Source of the DNA: UBA7672 sp964529555
Lineage (GTDB): Bacteria; Pseudomonadota; Alphaproteobacteria; Caulobacterales; Hyphomonadaceae
Direction of reading: 5' to 3'
Assembly (NCBI GenBank): GCA_964529555.1
Contig: CAZGWV010000019.1
Coordinates: 1 to 46,331, forward strand
Length of the DNA stretch: 46,331 bases
The first letter of the stretch is position 1. Each line of letters begins with the position of its first letter. The notes beneath the pieces were generated by a model that was not told the origin of the DNA, searched no databases, and saw only the letters and a program-made list of their open reading frames with translations. Shown one piece after another: positions 18,244 through 27,934 of this stretch. Position numbers and translations under genes: made by a program.

Positions 18244-18259
18244 GTGAGCATTCGCTCAC
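18244..18259. promoter_or_regulatory. Palindromic operator upstream of the molybdenum hydroxylase operon
   Basis: The sequence GTGAGCATTCGCTCAC has perfect 6-base arms around ATTC. It lies about 70 bases upstream of the small-subunit start, within the expected promoter zone. The shape is that of TetR-family operators, but no TetR gene is adjacent, so the regulator is elsewhere. Confidence 0.6.
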
Positions 18260-18335
18260 GTCTAGGGAAGATGCGCGCGCTAACTGATCACGTTTGTTGC
18301 GTGAAAGCGATATTCGCAAAGAACTACAGCGCCCT

Positions 18336-18361
18336 GGGTGGTTTTAGTGGGTGGTTTTAGT
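18336..18361. repeat. Two tandem 13-base repeats
   Basis: GGGTGGTTTTAGT occurs twice head to tail, with GGG beginning a third unit. It lies in the intergenic region just downstream of the terC stop. It may be slippage; no function is apparent. Confidence 0.7.
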
Positions 18362-18396
18362 GGGCGATTTCGGTGCGCGATTCCGGCGGGCCGGCT

Positions 18397-19239
18397 TCAG
18401 TGCGCCGGCGGAGCGTCGTCGCCCGGCGGCTTGCTCTTTCGCCTGCGCGAAATGAGGTTGAGCGCCTCGACAAAGGCCGAGAAGGCCATGGCCGTGTAGA
18501 CGTATTCCTTCGGCACATGCATCCCGAACCCGTCCGCGATCAGGACCATGCCGATCATCAGCAGGAAGCCCAGCGCCAGCATCACGACGGTCGGATTGTC
18601 GTTGATGAAGCGCGCCAGCGGCCCGGACGCCAGCAGCATCACGGTCACGGCGGCGACGACCGCGACGACCATGATCGGCAGATGGTCGGTCATGCCAACG
18701 GCGGTCAGGATCGAGTCGATCGAGAAGACGATGTCGAGCAGGATGATCTGGAAGATCGCGGCGCCGAAATTCATCGCGGCCCTGCCGGCGATGGGCGTTG
18801 CGCTCTCGGTGTCGCTGTGGGGATCCATCGTGTGGTGGATTTCCATCGTGGCCTTCCAGACGAGAAACAGGCCGCCGGCGATCAGGATGATGTCGCGCCA
18901 GGAGAAGCAGGAATCCCAGCCAGCCGAATGCACGACAGCCGCGCCATGGCCGACGGCCGCCTCGATGTCGACCGGGCATTCCATGCCGAACGGGTTGAAG
19001 ACAGTCGCCTTGAGGCCGACGATCCATGTGATCGTGAACAGCAGGCCCAGCCGCATGATGAGCGCCAGCGAGATGCCGATCGTGCGTGCGCGTGCGCGCT
19101 GCCCTTCCGGCAGCTTGTTGGTGAGGATCGAGATGAAGATCAGGTTGTCGATGCCCAGCACGATTTCCATGACGATCAGGGAGATCAATGCGGCCCACGC
19201 TGCCGGATCCGAAAGAAGCGGCGCGATATCGAAGTTCAT
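18397..19239 (-). CDS. TerC-family membrane protein
   Basis: This 280-residue integral membrane protein of the TerC family has about seven hydrophobic segments. The conserved acidic motifs are MEIVLGIDNLIFISIL near the start and LLDIVFSIDSILTAVGM in the middle, each with an Asp-containing membrane motif proposed to bind metal. Relatives are linked to tellurite resistance, manganese export and metalation of exported proteins. The start chosen is ATG 19239 (MNFDIAPLL), with GGAGA nine bases upstream; a longer form from 19263 lacks that spacing. The gene stands alone, and no tellurite cluster is near. Confidence 0.92.
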   Translation of the reverse strand: MNFDIAPLLSDPAAWAALISLIVMEIVLGIDNLIFISILTNKLPEGQRARARTIGISLALIMRLGLLFTITWIVGLKATVFNPFGMECPVDIEAAVGHGAAVVHSAGWDSCFSWRDIILIAGGLFLVWKATMEIHHTMDPHSDTESATPIAGRAAMNFGAAIFQIILLDIVFSIDSILTAVGMTDHLPIMVVAVVAAVTVMLLASGPLARFINDNPTVVMLALGFLLMIGMVLIADGFGMHVPKEYVYTAMAFSAFVEALNLISRRRKSKPPGDDAPPAH

Positions 19240-19318
19240 CCCGGATGGTCTCCCTGACCGCACAGTATCTAGTGCGGCACGGAGCGAAGGTTAAGCGGTT
19301 TCGCGCCTGTAAGCAGGG

Positions 19319-19843
19319 TTACGCGAGGCGAAGCCGCATGATAAATTCGTCATCTAGCGTGTCGCCAACCTTGAACTTGTAGGCGCCGACCTTTTCAAAG
19401 CCGCGTCCCTCGTAGAGGGCGATAGCCCTGTCGTTGGACTCCCACACGCCGAGGAAGAGATTTTTCGCGCCGCGCTGGCGGGCCCGCTCGATCGCCCAGG
19501 CCAGCAGGATGCGGCCCACGCCCACGCCCTGGCCATGCTGGTAGACATAGACGCGGTGGAGTTCGAGCGCCGGTTCCGGCCCCATGTCGATCGGCAGCTT
19601 GCACGGACCGATCTTGCAGTAGGCGAGCATCTTGCGGCCCGAGAAGGCGATGCGCACCTCGACATCGGGATCGTTGATGTCGGCTTCCATCTTCTCGATG
19701 GAATAGGTCTCGTCCAGGTACTGCCGCAGGTCTCCGGGCGGGTAGAGATCGCCGAACGTCTCGACGAAGGTCTCGCGGCCAATTTCCGCAAGACCCCCGG
19801 CGTCCTTCAACTGGGCGTCCCGAAAGGTCAGGTCGCGCTTCAC
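19319..19843 (-). CDS. GNAT-family N-acetyltransferase
   Basis: This 174-residue protein has the GNAT fold. The acetyl-CoA-binding segment is HGQGVGVGRILLAWAIERAR (V/I-x-x-x-x-Q/R-G-x-G/A pattern), followed by NLFLGVWESNDRAIALYEGR and GFEKVG, the typical motif B. The start is ATG 19843, about 20 bases after the stop of the glutamate dehydrogenase gene, so the two are probably co-transcribed. The acceptor is unknown; small molecules, peptides or ribosomal proteins are all possible in this family. Confidence 0.9.
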   Translation of the reverse strand: MKRDLTFRDAQLKDAGGLAEIGRETFVETFGDLYPPGDLRQYLDETYSIEKMEADINDPDVEVRIAFSGRKMLAYCKIGPCKLPIDMGPEPALELHRVYVYQHGQGVGVGRILLAWAIERARQRGAKNLFLGVWESNDRAIALYEGRGFEKVGAYKFKVGDTLDDEFIMRLRLA

Positions 19844-19863
19844 TTACTGCTCCGATCGGGTGT

Positions 19864-22800
19864 TCAGCCGCCGCTCTCGGCGCGAACAGCATAGACGAAC
19901 TCCCGCACTGCGTCGCCCAGCAGAACCAGTTTGGCAAGCGACCATCCGCCCTGACGGTCGAATGCACTCATAGGCTGGGTAAGCCGGTCGGCGCTCGCCC
20001 TGCGCGGGGCGATCCAGTCGGCCGCGAGCCGGCCAGCGGATTCCCGGTCCATGCTGGCCGGTGCAATGCCGGTCTCCTGCGCAAAGCGGATCGCGGAGAT
20101 GCTGAGTTCGCTCTGCCGGCGCGGCAGATCGTCGGCCACCCGCTGCAGGGCGAGCCGGTCCCACTGGTCGCGGGGCTGCAGGTCGCGCGCGGCGGCCCGC
20201 ATCCGGTCGAGGCCGAGCAGTTCGCCCACCTGGTGCTGGACAAAGAGTGTCGGCTTCAGCGGCCAGCCGGTCGCCTCGGCGATGTCAGCCGTTTCGCGCG
20301 CGGAAGCCAGCGCGCGGACCAGCGCCACGTCATGCGCAATGTCAGCCGGCGCGCCGGCATTGCGATAGGTCTCGGCGCGGGCTTCGACCCGGCCAAGCAC
20401 GATGGGCGACAGGGCGGAGGGGAGCATCGCGCGGATCTCGGCGATCGCGTCGTGATAACGCGCATGGCTCGCCGACACGGACCCCTTGCCCAGCACAGGA
20501 TCGGACGCGAACGCCCCCGCCAGCATCCGCAAGTTGGCGGCGGTCTCGACCATCATTATGGTCTGGGCGGCAGCCGGAATCTTTCCATCCAGCCCGTTGA
20601 TTCGCTCGACAAGCTCGTCGAGGTGGAAGGCCGAGAAGGCCGCCTCGAACCCCTGCGTGATGTGCCCTGCATCCATGCCCTCGGCGTCACGCTTCTGCAC
20701 GGCGAAGCTGGCGCCTGTCATGTTGACGATGCGGTTCGACAGGATGGTCGCGATGATCTCGCGGCGCAGGCGGTGGCGCCTGCGCGCCTCGCCATACGTC
20801 TCCAGTTCGCGCGGGAAGTAGCGCGTCAGAAGCTTCTCGAATGCCGGATCGTCCGGCGCGGACGAGCCGACGATGGAGGCGAACAGGTCGAGCTTGGCAT
20901 ACGCCATGATGACCGCAAGTTCCGGCCTTGCGAGCCCCTGTCCGGCTTCGCGCAGGCGGCGGAACGCCTCGGCCGAGGGCAGGCCCTCGACGACGCGATC
21001 CAGCTTGCCCTGCGCTTCGAGCGAATCGATCAGCGCCTTGTGGCTGTCGAGGTCGGCGGCGGCCGTCGCCTGCATGACGCTCAGTGCGCCGGTCTGGTCG
21101 TAATTGTTCTCCAGCACCAGATGGCCGACCTCGTCCGTCATCGAGGCCAGCAGGGCGTTGCGGTCAGCGGCCTTCAGCGTGCCCTGGTTGATGGCTTCGG
21201 CGGTGAGGATCTTGATGTTGACCTCGTGGTCGGACGAATCGACGCCCGCCGAATTGTCGATGGCGTCCGTATTGATGCGGCCGCCCCGTCCGCCGCTGCC
21301 GAGCCGGGCGAACTCGATACGGCCGGCCTGCGTCACGCCGAGGTTGGCGCCTTCCCCGACCACCCGCGCGCGAACATCCTTCGCATCGACGCGCAGGATG
21401 TCGTTGGCCTTGTCGCCGACATCGGCATGGCTCTGGGTCGAAGCCTTGATATAGGCCCCGATCCCGCCGAACCACAGCAGGTCAACTTCCGCCGTGAGCA
21501 GCGCCTTGATCAATGCGTCAGGGGTCACCGCGTCTTCGGTTATGCCTGCCAGCGCCTTGATCTCCGGCGTCAGCGGGATCGACTTTGCAGAGCGCTCGAA
21601 CACGCCGCCGCCCCTGGAGATCAGCTTCCTGTCATAGTCCGCCCACGACGAGCGGGGCAGGTCGAACATACGCTTGCGCTCGTTCCACGTCGCTTCGAGA
21701 TCGGTCGGGTTGGGATCGAGGAAGATATGCCGGTGGTCGAAGGCGGCCTGCAGGCGGATGAATTTCGACAGCAGCATGCCGTTGCCGAACACGTCGCCCG
21801 ACATGTCGCCGATGCCGATGACGCTGAAGGGCTGGCTCTGCGTGTCGTGATCCATCTCGCGGAAGTGGCGCTTCACCGCCTCCCACGCGCCGCGCGCCGT
21901 GATGCCCATCTTCTTGTGGTCGTAGCCGACCGATCCGCCGCTCGCGAACGCATCGCCCAGCCAGAAATTGTAATCAGCCGAAAGCCCGTTCGCGATGTCG
22001 GAGAACGTCGCTGTCCCCTTGTCGGCGGCGACGACGAGATAGGGGTCTTCGCCATCCCACGGGACAACGCCCGGCGGATGCACGGTCTTGCCGTCCACAA
22101 TGTTGTCGGTGATCTGCAGCAGCGCGCCGACGAATGTCTTGTAGGCGGCGACGCCCGCAGCCTGCATTTCCTCGCGCGTGCCCTTGGCCGGCAGGGTCTT
22201 CGGATAGAAGCCGCCCTTCGAGCCCACGGGCACGATCACGGCGTTCTTCACCTGCTGCGCTTTCACGAGGCCCAGCACTTCGGTGCGGAAATCGTCGCGC
22301 CGGTCGGACCAGCGCAGGCCGCCGCGCGCCACCGGGCCGAAGCGCAGGTGGACGCCCTCGACATCCGGCGACCATACGAAGATTTCGCGATAGGGGCGCG
22401 GCGCGGGCAGGGGATCGGCCTCGCGGCTGGCGATCTTCACGGCGATGTGGCGATAGGGGCGTCCCTCGCCATCGCGCAGGTAGAAATTGGTGCGTTGCGT
22501 CGCGTTGATCAGCGTCAGAAGGCGCCGCAACGCCCTGTCGGCATCCAGCGTGGCGACCGCTTCGAGCTGCTTCTCGATTTCAGCGGTCACGGCCGCCGCC
22601 GCCTTGCGCCGCGCATCGAGCGTATCTTCCGAGGCCGGATCGAATTTCACGGCGAACAGCTTCAGCAGGCCGTTCGAAATCTCGGGATGGTCGGCGAGCG
22701 CGCGCACCTGCACGGCTTCGGACGGATCGAGGCCCGACTGGCTGCGATACCGGCTCAGCGTGCGCAGCAGGGCTGCCGAGCGCCAATCGGTTCCCAGCGC

Positions 22801-24543
22801 GACGACGAGGCTGTTGAAACGATCATTCTCCGTCTCGCGGCTCCAGATCGCCTCGAACGTCGCCTCGAAACGCGCATCGAGACGCTTTTGTCCGGCGGGC
22901 CGGTCAATGGCGAGATCGTGAACATAGACGGCGCCCTCGGGCGCGCCGTCATGGGCGCCGATGCGGATCGGATAGCCGACCTCGGCTTGCACGCGCAGGC
23001 CCATGCGCTCGAGCACGGGCACGATTTCGGCGAGATCGAGCGGCTGGTCGCGATGGTAGATTTTCACGCGGCTGACGCCGGCCTCGAAATCGGGTCCCCA
23101 GACGCGCGCGCGCAGCGCCTTGCCCGGCTGCATCCTGGCGATCGCCAGCAGGTCGGCGAGGCCTTCTTCCGGCTGGAATGTCTCCTTGTAGGCGCCCGTG
23201 AAATGCGCACGGGCCGGCAGCGTCTGGTCCGCGCCGGTCGCGCGCGCGACGCGGGCCAGCGCATCTTCCCACGTCTCGAACAGCTGGCGCATCTGCAGGT
23301 CGAGCGCGTCTTCGTCAGGCTCAGGATGGCCGCGATCGACGCCGATGATCAGGTGAACCCGCGCCAGCGGACCTTCGCCGAAGGAGGGATAATACGCCGT
23401 CGTCCGTCCGCCATAGGCCTCGGCCAGCAGGCGGTGGGCGCGCGTGCGCAGCGCCGAATTATAGCTGTCGCGCGGCGTATAGAGCAGGGCGGAGACATAG
23501 CGGTCGAAACGGTCGCGCCGGATGAACAGGCGCGTGCGCGGACGCAGCAGCAGGCGAAGCACGCCCGAGGAAATCCGTTCGAGGTCGCCTTCGGAAATCT
23601 GGAACAGCTCGTCGCGCGGATAGTTCTTCAACACCGCATCCAGCTGCTTGTCCGAGAAGCGCGACCCTTGCGGGGCGGCCGCTTTCACATTCTCGATCTT
23701 GCGGCGGATCAGCGGCACTTCATCCGCTGCGCGGGTATAGGCTTCCGAGGTGAACAGGCCGACGAAGCGCGTTTCGCCGATCACCTCGCCACGCGCATCG
23801 TAGCGCTTCACGCCGACATAATCGGCATGGCTGCGCCGGTGGACGCGCGAGACGAAGCTTGCCTTGGCGACGATGATGGGCGACGCCTCGTTGATGAAGG
23901 CGCGCACGGCCGGGGTCAGCATGGTGGGCTCGGCGCCGCGCGAGAGCACATTCCGGTCCGGGTCGCGCAGGATGCCAAGGCCCGATGCTTCGTCCACCAC
24001 CGGCTCTTCGGCGGCCAGCTGTCCGTTGGCGTCGAGCGCGAAGGTGTAGTCGCGCGCGCCAAGATAGGTGAAGTTCTCGTCCGCCAGCCAGGCGAGGAAG
24101 GCGCGCGCCTCGGCGATCTCGCCCGATGTTCGCCCGCCGGTCGCTTTCACGCCGGCAAGCGCCTCGGAGGCGGCTTCCATCTTCTGTTTCATGGCCGGGA
24201 AGTCGGCATTGACCGTGGCCACGTCGGCGAAGGCGTCTTCGAGACGTTTCTGCAGGTCGGCGCGCATGTGCGCATCCAGCAGGGGCAGGTGAACCTGGAT
24301 GGCCGAGCGCTTGCCCGCCGGTCCCGCCACCACCGGGTGCAGAACGGCGCGAATTTCGACCCTGGCCTCCTGGCAGGCGTTGATCGTGCTGTCGACGAGG
24401 AAGGCCACGTCCGGCCCGACGATCTCGGCGACGTCCAGCCGCAGCGGTTTGCCATCGGCGCCGATGGCCTGGCGCGTGCGGATCACGCGGGCGCCGTTCC
24501 CCTCATTATCCTTGTTCAGCTTCCAGAGGTCGGCCGCCAGCAC
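19864..24543 (-). CDS. NAD-specific glutamate dehydrogenase, large (GdhB type)
   Basis: This giant enzyme (about 180 kDa class) deaminates glutamate to 2-oxoglutarate with NAD; it is typical of Caulobacter, Pseudomonas and actinobacteria. 1559 residues follow GTG 24543. The long N-terminal regulatory part carries ACT-like segments, then comes the catalytic domain with GPVARGGLRWSDRRDDFRTE, the lysine loop VPVGSKGGF (Lys at about residue 776) and the nucleotide-binding IGIGDMSGDVFGNGML. The frame stays open upstream and already looks family-like (FLDQYRADAFIDDFLTLS), but it has no ATG, GTG or TTG. A CTG at 24708 with GGAGA seven bases upstream could be the true start, giving 1614 residues. Confidence 0.95.
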   Translation of the reverse strand: MLAADLWKLNKDNEGNGARVIRTRQAIGADGKPLRLDVAEIVGPDVAFLVDSTINACQEARVEIRAVLHPVVAGPAGKRSAIQVHLPLLDAHMRADLQKRLEDAFADVATVNADFPAMKQKMEAASEALAGVKATGGRTSGEIAEARAFLAWLADENFTYLGARDYTFALDANGQLAAEEPVVDEASGLGILRDPDRNVLSRGAEPTMLTPAVRAFINEASPIIVAKASFVSRVHRRSHADYVGVKRYDARGEVIGETRFVGLFTSEAYTRAADEVPLIRRKIENVKAAAPQGSRFSDKQLDAVLKNYPRDELFQISEGDLERISSGVLRLLLRPRTRLFIRRDRFDRYVSALLYTPRDSYNSALRTRAHRLLAEAYGGRTTAYYPSFGEGPLARVHLIIGVDRGHPEPDEDALDLQMRQLFETWEDALARVARATGADQTLPARAHFTGAYKETFQPEEGLADLLAIARMQPGKALRARVWGPDFEAGVSRVKIYHRDQPLDLAEIVPVLERMGLRVQAEVGYPIRIGAHDGAPEGAVYVHDLAIDRPAGQKRLDARFEATFEAIWSRETENDRFNSLVVALGTDWRSAALLRTLSRYRSQSGLDPSEAVQVRALADHPEISNGLLKLFAVKFDPASEDTLDARRKAAAAVTAEIEKQLEAVATLDADRALRRLLTLINATQRTNFYLRDGEGRPYRHIAVKIASREADPLPAPRPYREIFVWSPDVEGVHLRFGPVARGGLRWSDRRDDFRTEVLGLVKAQQVKNAVIVPVGSKGGFYPKTLPAKGTREEMQAAGVAAYKTFVGALLQITDNIVDGKTVHPPGVVPWDGEDPYLVVAADKGTATFSDIANGLSADYNFWLGDAFASGGSVGYDHKKMGITARGAWEAVKRHFREMDHDTQSQPFSVIGIGDMSGDVFGNGMLLSKFIRLQAAFDHRHIFLDPNPTDLEATWNERKRMFDLPRSSWADYDRKLISRGGGVFERSAKSIPLTPEIKALAGITEDAVTPDALIKALLTAEVDLLWFGGIGAYIKASTQSHADVGDKANDILRVDAKDVRARVVGEGANLGVTQAGRIEFARLGSGGRGGRINTDAIDNSAGVDSSDHEVNIKILTAEAINQGTLKAADRNALLASMTDEVGHLVLENNYDQTGALSVMQATAAADLDSHKALIDSLEAQGKLDRVVEGLPSAEAFRRLREAGQGLARPELAVIMAYAKLDLFASIVGSSAPDDPAFEKLLTRYFPRELETYGEARRRHRLRREIIATILSNRIVNMTGASFAVQKRDAEGMDAGHITQGFEAAFSAFHLDELVERINGLDGKIPAAAQTIMMVETAANLRMLAGAFASDPVLGKGSVSASHARYHDAIAEIRAMLPSALSPIVLGRVEARAETYRNAGAPADIAHDVALVRALASARETADIAEATGWPLKPTLFVQHQVGELLGLDRMRAAARDLQPRDQWDRLALQRVADDLPRRQSELSISAIRFAQETGIAPASMDRESAGRLAADWIAPRRASADRLTQPMSAFDRQGGWSLAKLVLLGDAVREFVYAVRAESGG

Positions 24544-24890
24544 GGCTGCATCCTCGACGCTCAGTGTCAGGAAGTCGTCGATGAACGCATCGGCGCGGTA
24601 CTGGTCGAGGAAGCTGGCATATTCCTCGGGCAGGGCCTTTGCGTCCTTGGCGAGGGCGCGCGCCGCCGACAGGAAGTCTTCGCGGGAGAATGCAAGATCG
24701 TTGGACAGGACACTGTCTCCGGGTTCGCGGTTCCGCGTCGATACTGCTTGAGACTGAACGACAGAACAAATGACAGGGGAATCGACGCCATCGAGTGCTA
24801 GACCCGCCCGATATGGCCGGGCAAGGGCGAAGATTTGCCCCCGATTTTGCTGCAGCGCGGTGAAAAGAGCCCCGCAGGGCGCCGCCGCCG
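24544..24890 (-). other. Interval upstream of the glutamate dehydrogenase, with a probable N-terminal extension
   Basis: These 347 bases carry no separate gene. The half nearest the dehydrogenase is an open in-frame extension (DLAFSREDFLSAARALAK and onward) that probably belongs to the protein. A non-standard CTG start at 24706-24708 preceded by GGAGA is the best candidate. The rest should hold the promoter, and a weak terminator for the AI-2E permease gene is at 24863-24880. Confidence 0.5.
24863..24880 (-). terminator. Possible terminator of the AI-2E permease gene
   Basis: On the minus strand, just after the stop, GCCC-TGCG-GGGC is followed by TCTTTT. The stem is only four base pairs, so this is tentative. 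Confidence 0.35.
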
Positions 24891-26177
24891 TCAGCGGGGT
24901 GCGGCGGCGGGCTCGACGGCCGGGTCCTCATCGCTCACGGGCGGGTAATCCCCCGGCTTGCCGTCAGCCGACATCAGCACCGCGATCCACCGTGCGCCGC
25001 GAATCTGCGCCAGCACGATCATCACGAGAACGGTGAGCGGGGCGGACAGGAACATGCCGACCGGCCCCCACAGCGCGCCCCAGACGGCAAGCGACAGGAG
25101 AACGACCAGCGGCGACAGGTTGAGGCTGTTGGCCTGCATGCGCGGGGCGACGAAATTCCCGATCAGGAACTGCCAGACGCTGACGGCGGCAAACACCACG
25201 ACCGCGCACAACAGCGCATTGTCCGGCATCCAGTCCGGCCATGTCGACTCGGGCTGCACGATGGCGAAAAGGGAGGGCAGCACGGTTGCGATGATGGAGC
25301 CGATGGTGGGGATGTAGTTGAGCACAAAGATCACGAAGGCCCAGAACAGGGCATTGTCGAGCCCGACGATCATCAGCGTGATGTAGGTCAGCGATGTCGA
25401 GATGATCGACAGGGACGTCTGCACCCACAGATACTGCTCCATGGTCCGCCGCACCTGATCGCCAAGCTGGCGCGAGCGCGCCCGGTCGGACGGGCGCACG
25501 AACACCCGGTCGAGCTTGCGCGAGAAGGCGCCGGCGGAAACGTAGAGGAACGCCACGTAGATCAGGATCAGCAGCATGTCGCCGATGAGACCGGAAATGA
25601 ACCCCGCCGCGGTCGGTGCGATGCTTCCGGCATATTGCGTGACCAGGTTGGACAGGGTGGGCGTCGTATCTTCGGGAACCGCCGCGGGCGGTGGCGGGGG
25701 CGGCGGCTCCTCCACCGGCGTCAGCAAGGCGTCGCCCGGCGTCAGCGGCAGCTGGACTGCCGGCTGGGCCGGCGGCGTCTGAGCCCCCGGCGCCGTGGCC
25801 GAGGGGTCAATCTCCGGCGCCGGTTGCGGCAGCATGTTGTAGACGTCGCGGATCACCGTGTTGATCCGCTCTTCATACTGGTCGGACTTCGACTGGAATT
25901 CCGCGATTGCGCCGCTGACCACGCTGACGAAGGTCAGCACGCTCAGCGCTACAACCGTCACGGCGAACAGGTTGGCCAGCCAGCCGGGCAGTTCGGGGAA
26001 GGGGCGGCGGATCGCGCGCGCGAAGCCTTCCATGATAAGCCAGACGAAAACCGCCATGGCGAACGGCGCGAGGATACGCGCACCGTTATAAAGCACGAAT
26101 CCCAGCGCGACCGTGGCGATCAGCCAGACGCCCGCAGTCAGCCATGTCCTGTTCTCTGTCCTGCCCGGCGCGCTCAT
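24891..26177 (-). CDS. AI-2E family transporter (PerM/TqsA-like)
   Basis: This 428-residue protein of the AI-2E transporter family (UPF0118) has about eight hydrophobic segments, including the conserved FVIFVLNYIPTIGSIIATVL and the last segments around GALWGPVGMFLSAPLTVLVM. Members have been linked to autoinducer-2 export, Na+/H+ antiport or other export; the substrate here is unknown. Between the early and middle membrane segments there is a long, probably periplasmic, low-complexity insertion of about 60 residues rich in Pro and Ala, with a run of seven prolines. The start is ATG 26177 (MSAPGRTENRTW). Confidence 0.9.
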   Translation of the reverse strand: MSAPGRTENRTWLTAGVWLIATVALGFVLYNGARILAPFAMAVFVWLIMEGFARAIRRPFPELPGWLANLFAVTVVALSVLTFVSVVSGAIAEFQSKSDQYEERINTVIRDVYNMLPQPAPEIDPSATAPGAQTPPAQPAVQLPLTPGDALLTPVEEPPPPPPPAAVPEDTTPTLSNLVTQYAGSIAPTAAGFISGLIGDMLLILIYVAFLYVSAGAFSRKLDRVFVRPSDRARSRQLGDQVRRTMEQYLWVQTSLSIISTSLTYITLMIVGLDNALFWAFVIFVLNYIPTIGSIIATVLPSLFAIVQPESTWPDWMPDNALLCAVVVFAAVSVWQFLIGNFVAPRMQANSLNLSPLVVLLSLAVWGALWGPVGMFLSAPLTVLVMIVLAQIRGARWIAVLMSADGKPGDYPPVSDEDPAVEPAAAPR

Positions 26178-26368
26178 GCGACAAGACTTATGGTGCGTTT
26201 CGCGCCAAGCAAAGTGGCTTCGCGGGCAAACCGGCCGCCTTGGGCCCTGCCTGACCGCGAATTCATCTACAGCTACGGTGTCGAATGCATGACGCCTCCG
26301 GCGTGAGCCGCCTTGGCGGGGAGGGGCAGGCCTTCTAGTCTGCCGGAGCACAATACCGGGACAGTATA

Positions 26369-27916
26369 ATGACGGATTCGATCTTCATTGGCGGCGGCGG
26401 GCCGGATCACAAGCTGCCGCAGAGCCTGTTGCTGGCGCGGGCCAACCGCCACGGGCTGGTGGCCGGCGCGACGGGAACCGGCAAGACCGTGACGCTGCAG
26501 GTCATGGCCGAGCAGTTCTCGGCGGCGGGCGTCCCCGTCTTCTGCGCCGACGTGAAGGGCGATCTTTCGGGGATCTGCGTTCCGGGCGCGCCCGAGGGCA
26601 AGATGCTGGAGAAGTTCAACGAGCGCGCCGCCCAGATCGGGCTGGAGCAACTCACCTATTCGGCAGGCCCGTGCATCTTCTGGGACATCTACGGCAAGGC
26701 CGGCCATCCGATCCGCGCTACGGTCTCCGAGATGGGGCCTCAGCTACTGGCCCGGCTGCTCGGCTGCAACGACACGCAGGAAGGCGTCATCACCATCGCC
26801 TTCCAGTATGCCGACGACAACGGCCTGCTGCTGCTCGACTTCAAGGACCTGCGCAGCCTGCTCACCCACATCTCGACCATCTCCTCCGAGATCCAGCGCA
26901 CCTATGGCAATGTCGCCCCGGCCTCCATCGGCGCGGTGCAGCGCCAGCTCCTGATGCTGGAGCGGGAAGGGGCGCCGCAATTCTTCGGCGAACCCGCGCT
27001 CGATCTTGCCGATTTCATGCGGGTGGATACCCAGGGCCGCGGCTATATCAGCGTGCTGGACGCCACCACGCTGATCAACTCGCCCCGGCTTTATTCCACT
27101 TTCCTTCTCTGGCTGCTGGCCGAATTGTTCGAACGGCTCCCCGAGGTCGGCGACCCGGACAAGCCGAAACTCGTCTTCTTCTTCGATGAAGCCCATCTCC
27201 TGTTCGACGGCGCGCCCAAGGCGCTGATCGACAAGATCGAGCAGGTTGTCCGCCTTATCCGCTCCAAGGGCGTCGGCGTCTTCTTCGTCACGCAGAATCC
27301 GAAAGACCTGCCGGAAAGCGTGCTGGCCCAGCTGGGCACGCGCATCCAGCACGCCCTGCGCGCCTATACGCCGACCGAGCGCAAGGCGGTGAAGGCCGCA
27401 GCCCAGAGTTTCCGGCCCAATCCCGACATAGACACCGAAACCGCGATCACGGAACTCGGCACGGGCGAAGCGCTTGTCTCTTCCCTCGACGCGAAGGGCG
27501 CGCCCACCATCGTCCAGCGCACGATCATCCGTCCGCCCATGTCGCGCCTTGGCCCCGCGCCGGAAACCGATCGCGCTGCGGTTCAGGCGCAAAGCCCCGT
27601 GGCGATGAAATACGACACCGTGATCGACCGCGAGTCCGCCTACGAGGTGCTGACGGGCCGCGAGGCCTTGGCCGCCAAGGAGAAGGAAGCGCTCAAACGC
27701 GCTGAAACCGCAGAGGCCGAAGCTGCGCGTGCGCGGCGCGAGGCCAGCAAGGCGGCGGCGCAAAGCCGGACGCAGGCTTCCACGCGCGCTTCAACGCAGC
27801 GAAAATCGACCCGCCAGACGCCTGCCGAAGCAGCGCAAAGCACCTTTTTCCGCACCGCGACGCGCGAGCTGACGAAGTTCGTCTTCCGCGGCATGTTCGG
27901 AAACCGGAAGCGCTGA
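26369..27916 (+). CDS. HerA-like ATPase, DUF853 family (YjgR-like)
   Basis: This 515-residue P-loop ATPase has Walker A GATGTGKT at residues 33-40, Walker B KLVFFFDEAHLLF, and the RecA/HerA C-terminal text RSKGVGVFFVTQNPKDLPE. That matches the DUF853 group (E. coli YjgR), whose function is unknown. The last 80 or so residues are a charged Lys/Ala/Arg-rich stretch, probably helical or disordered. It is monocistronic or leads into the SRAP gene 18 bases later, a pairing that hints at a DNA-repair or DNA-processing link (inference). The start is ATG 26369. Confidence 0.93.
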   Translation: MTDSIFIGGGGPDHKLPQSLLLARANRHGLVAGATGTGKTVTLQVMAEQFSAAGVPVFCADVKGDLSGICVPGAPEGKMLEKFNERAAQIGLEQLTYSAGPCIFWDIYGKAGHPIRATVSEMGPQLLARLLGCNDTQEGVITIAFQYADDNGLLLLDFKDLRSLLTHISTISSEIQRTYGNVAPASIGAVQRQLLMLEREGAPQFFGEPALDLADFMRVDTQGRGYISVLDATTLINSPRLYSTFLLWLLAELFERLPEVGDPDKPKLVFFFDEAHLLFDGAPKALIDKIEQVVRLIRSKGVGVFFVTQNPKDLPESVLAQLGTRIQHALRAYTPTERKAVKAAAQSFRPNPDIDTETAITELGTGEALVSSLDAKGAPTIVQRTIIRPPMSRLGPAPETDRAAVQAQSPVAMKYDTVIDRESAYEVLTGREALAAKEKEALKRAETAEAEAARARREASKAAAQSRTQASTRASTQRKSTRQTPAEAAQSTFFRTATRELTKFVFRGMFGNRKR

Positions 27917-27934
27917 TCGGCCGGGACCATATAA

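Noticed and set aside
18336..18361. The two 13-base GGGTGGTTTTAGT units as a CRISPR-like or iteron array
   Set aside because: There are only two units with no spacers and no associated genes; it is most likely replication slippage.
20233..24801. A 1522-codon plus-strand frame antisense to the glutamate dehydrogenase
   Set aside because: The minus-strand frame encodes complete catalytic motifs of the dehydrogenase. The antisense product has no recognisable domain and the composition of a codon-bias shadow.
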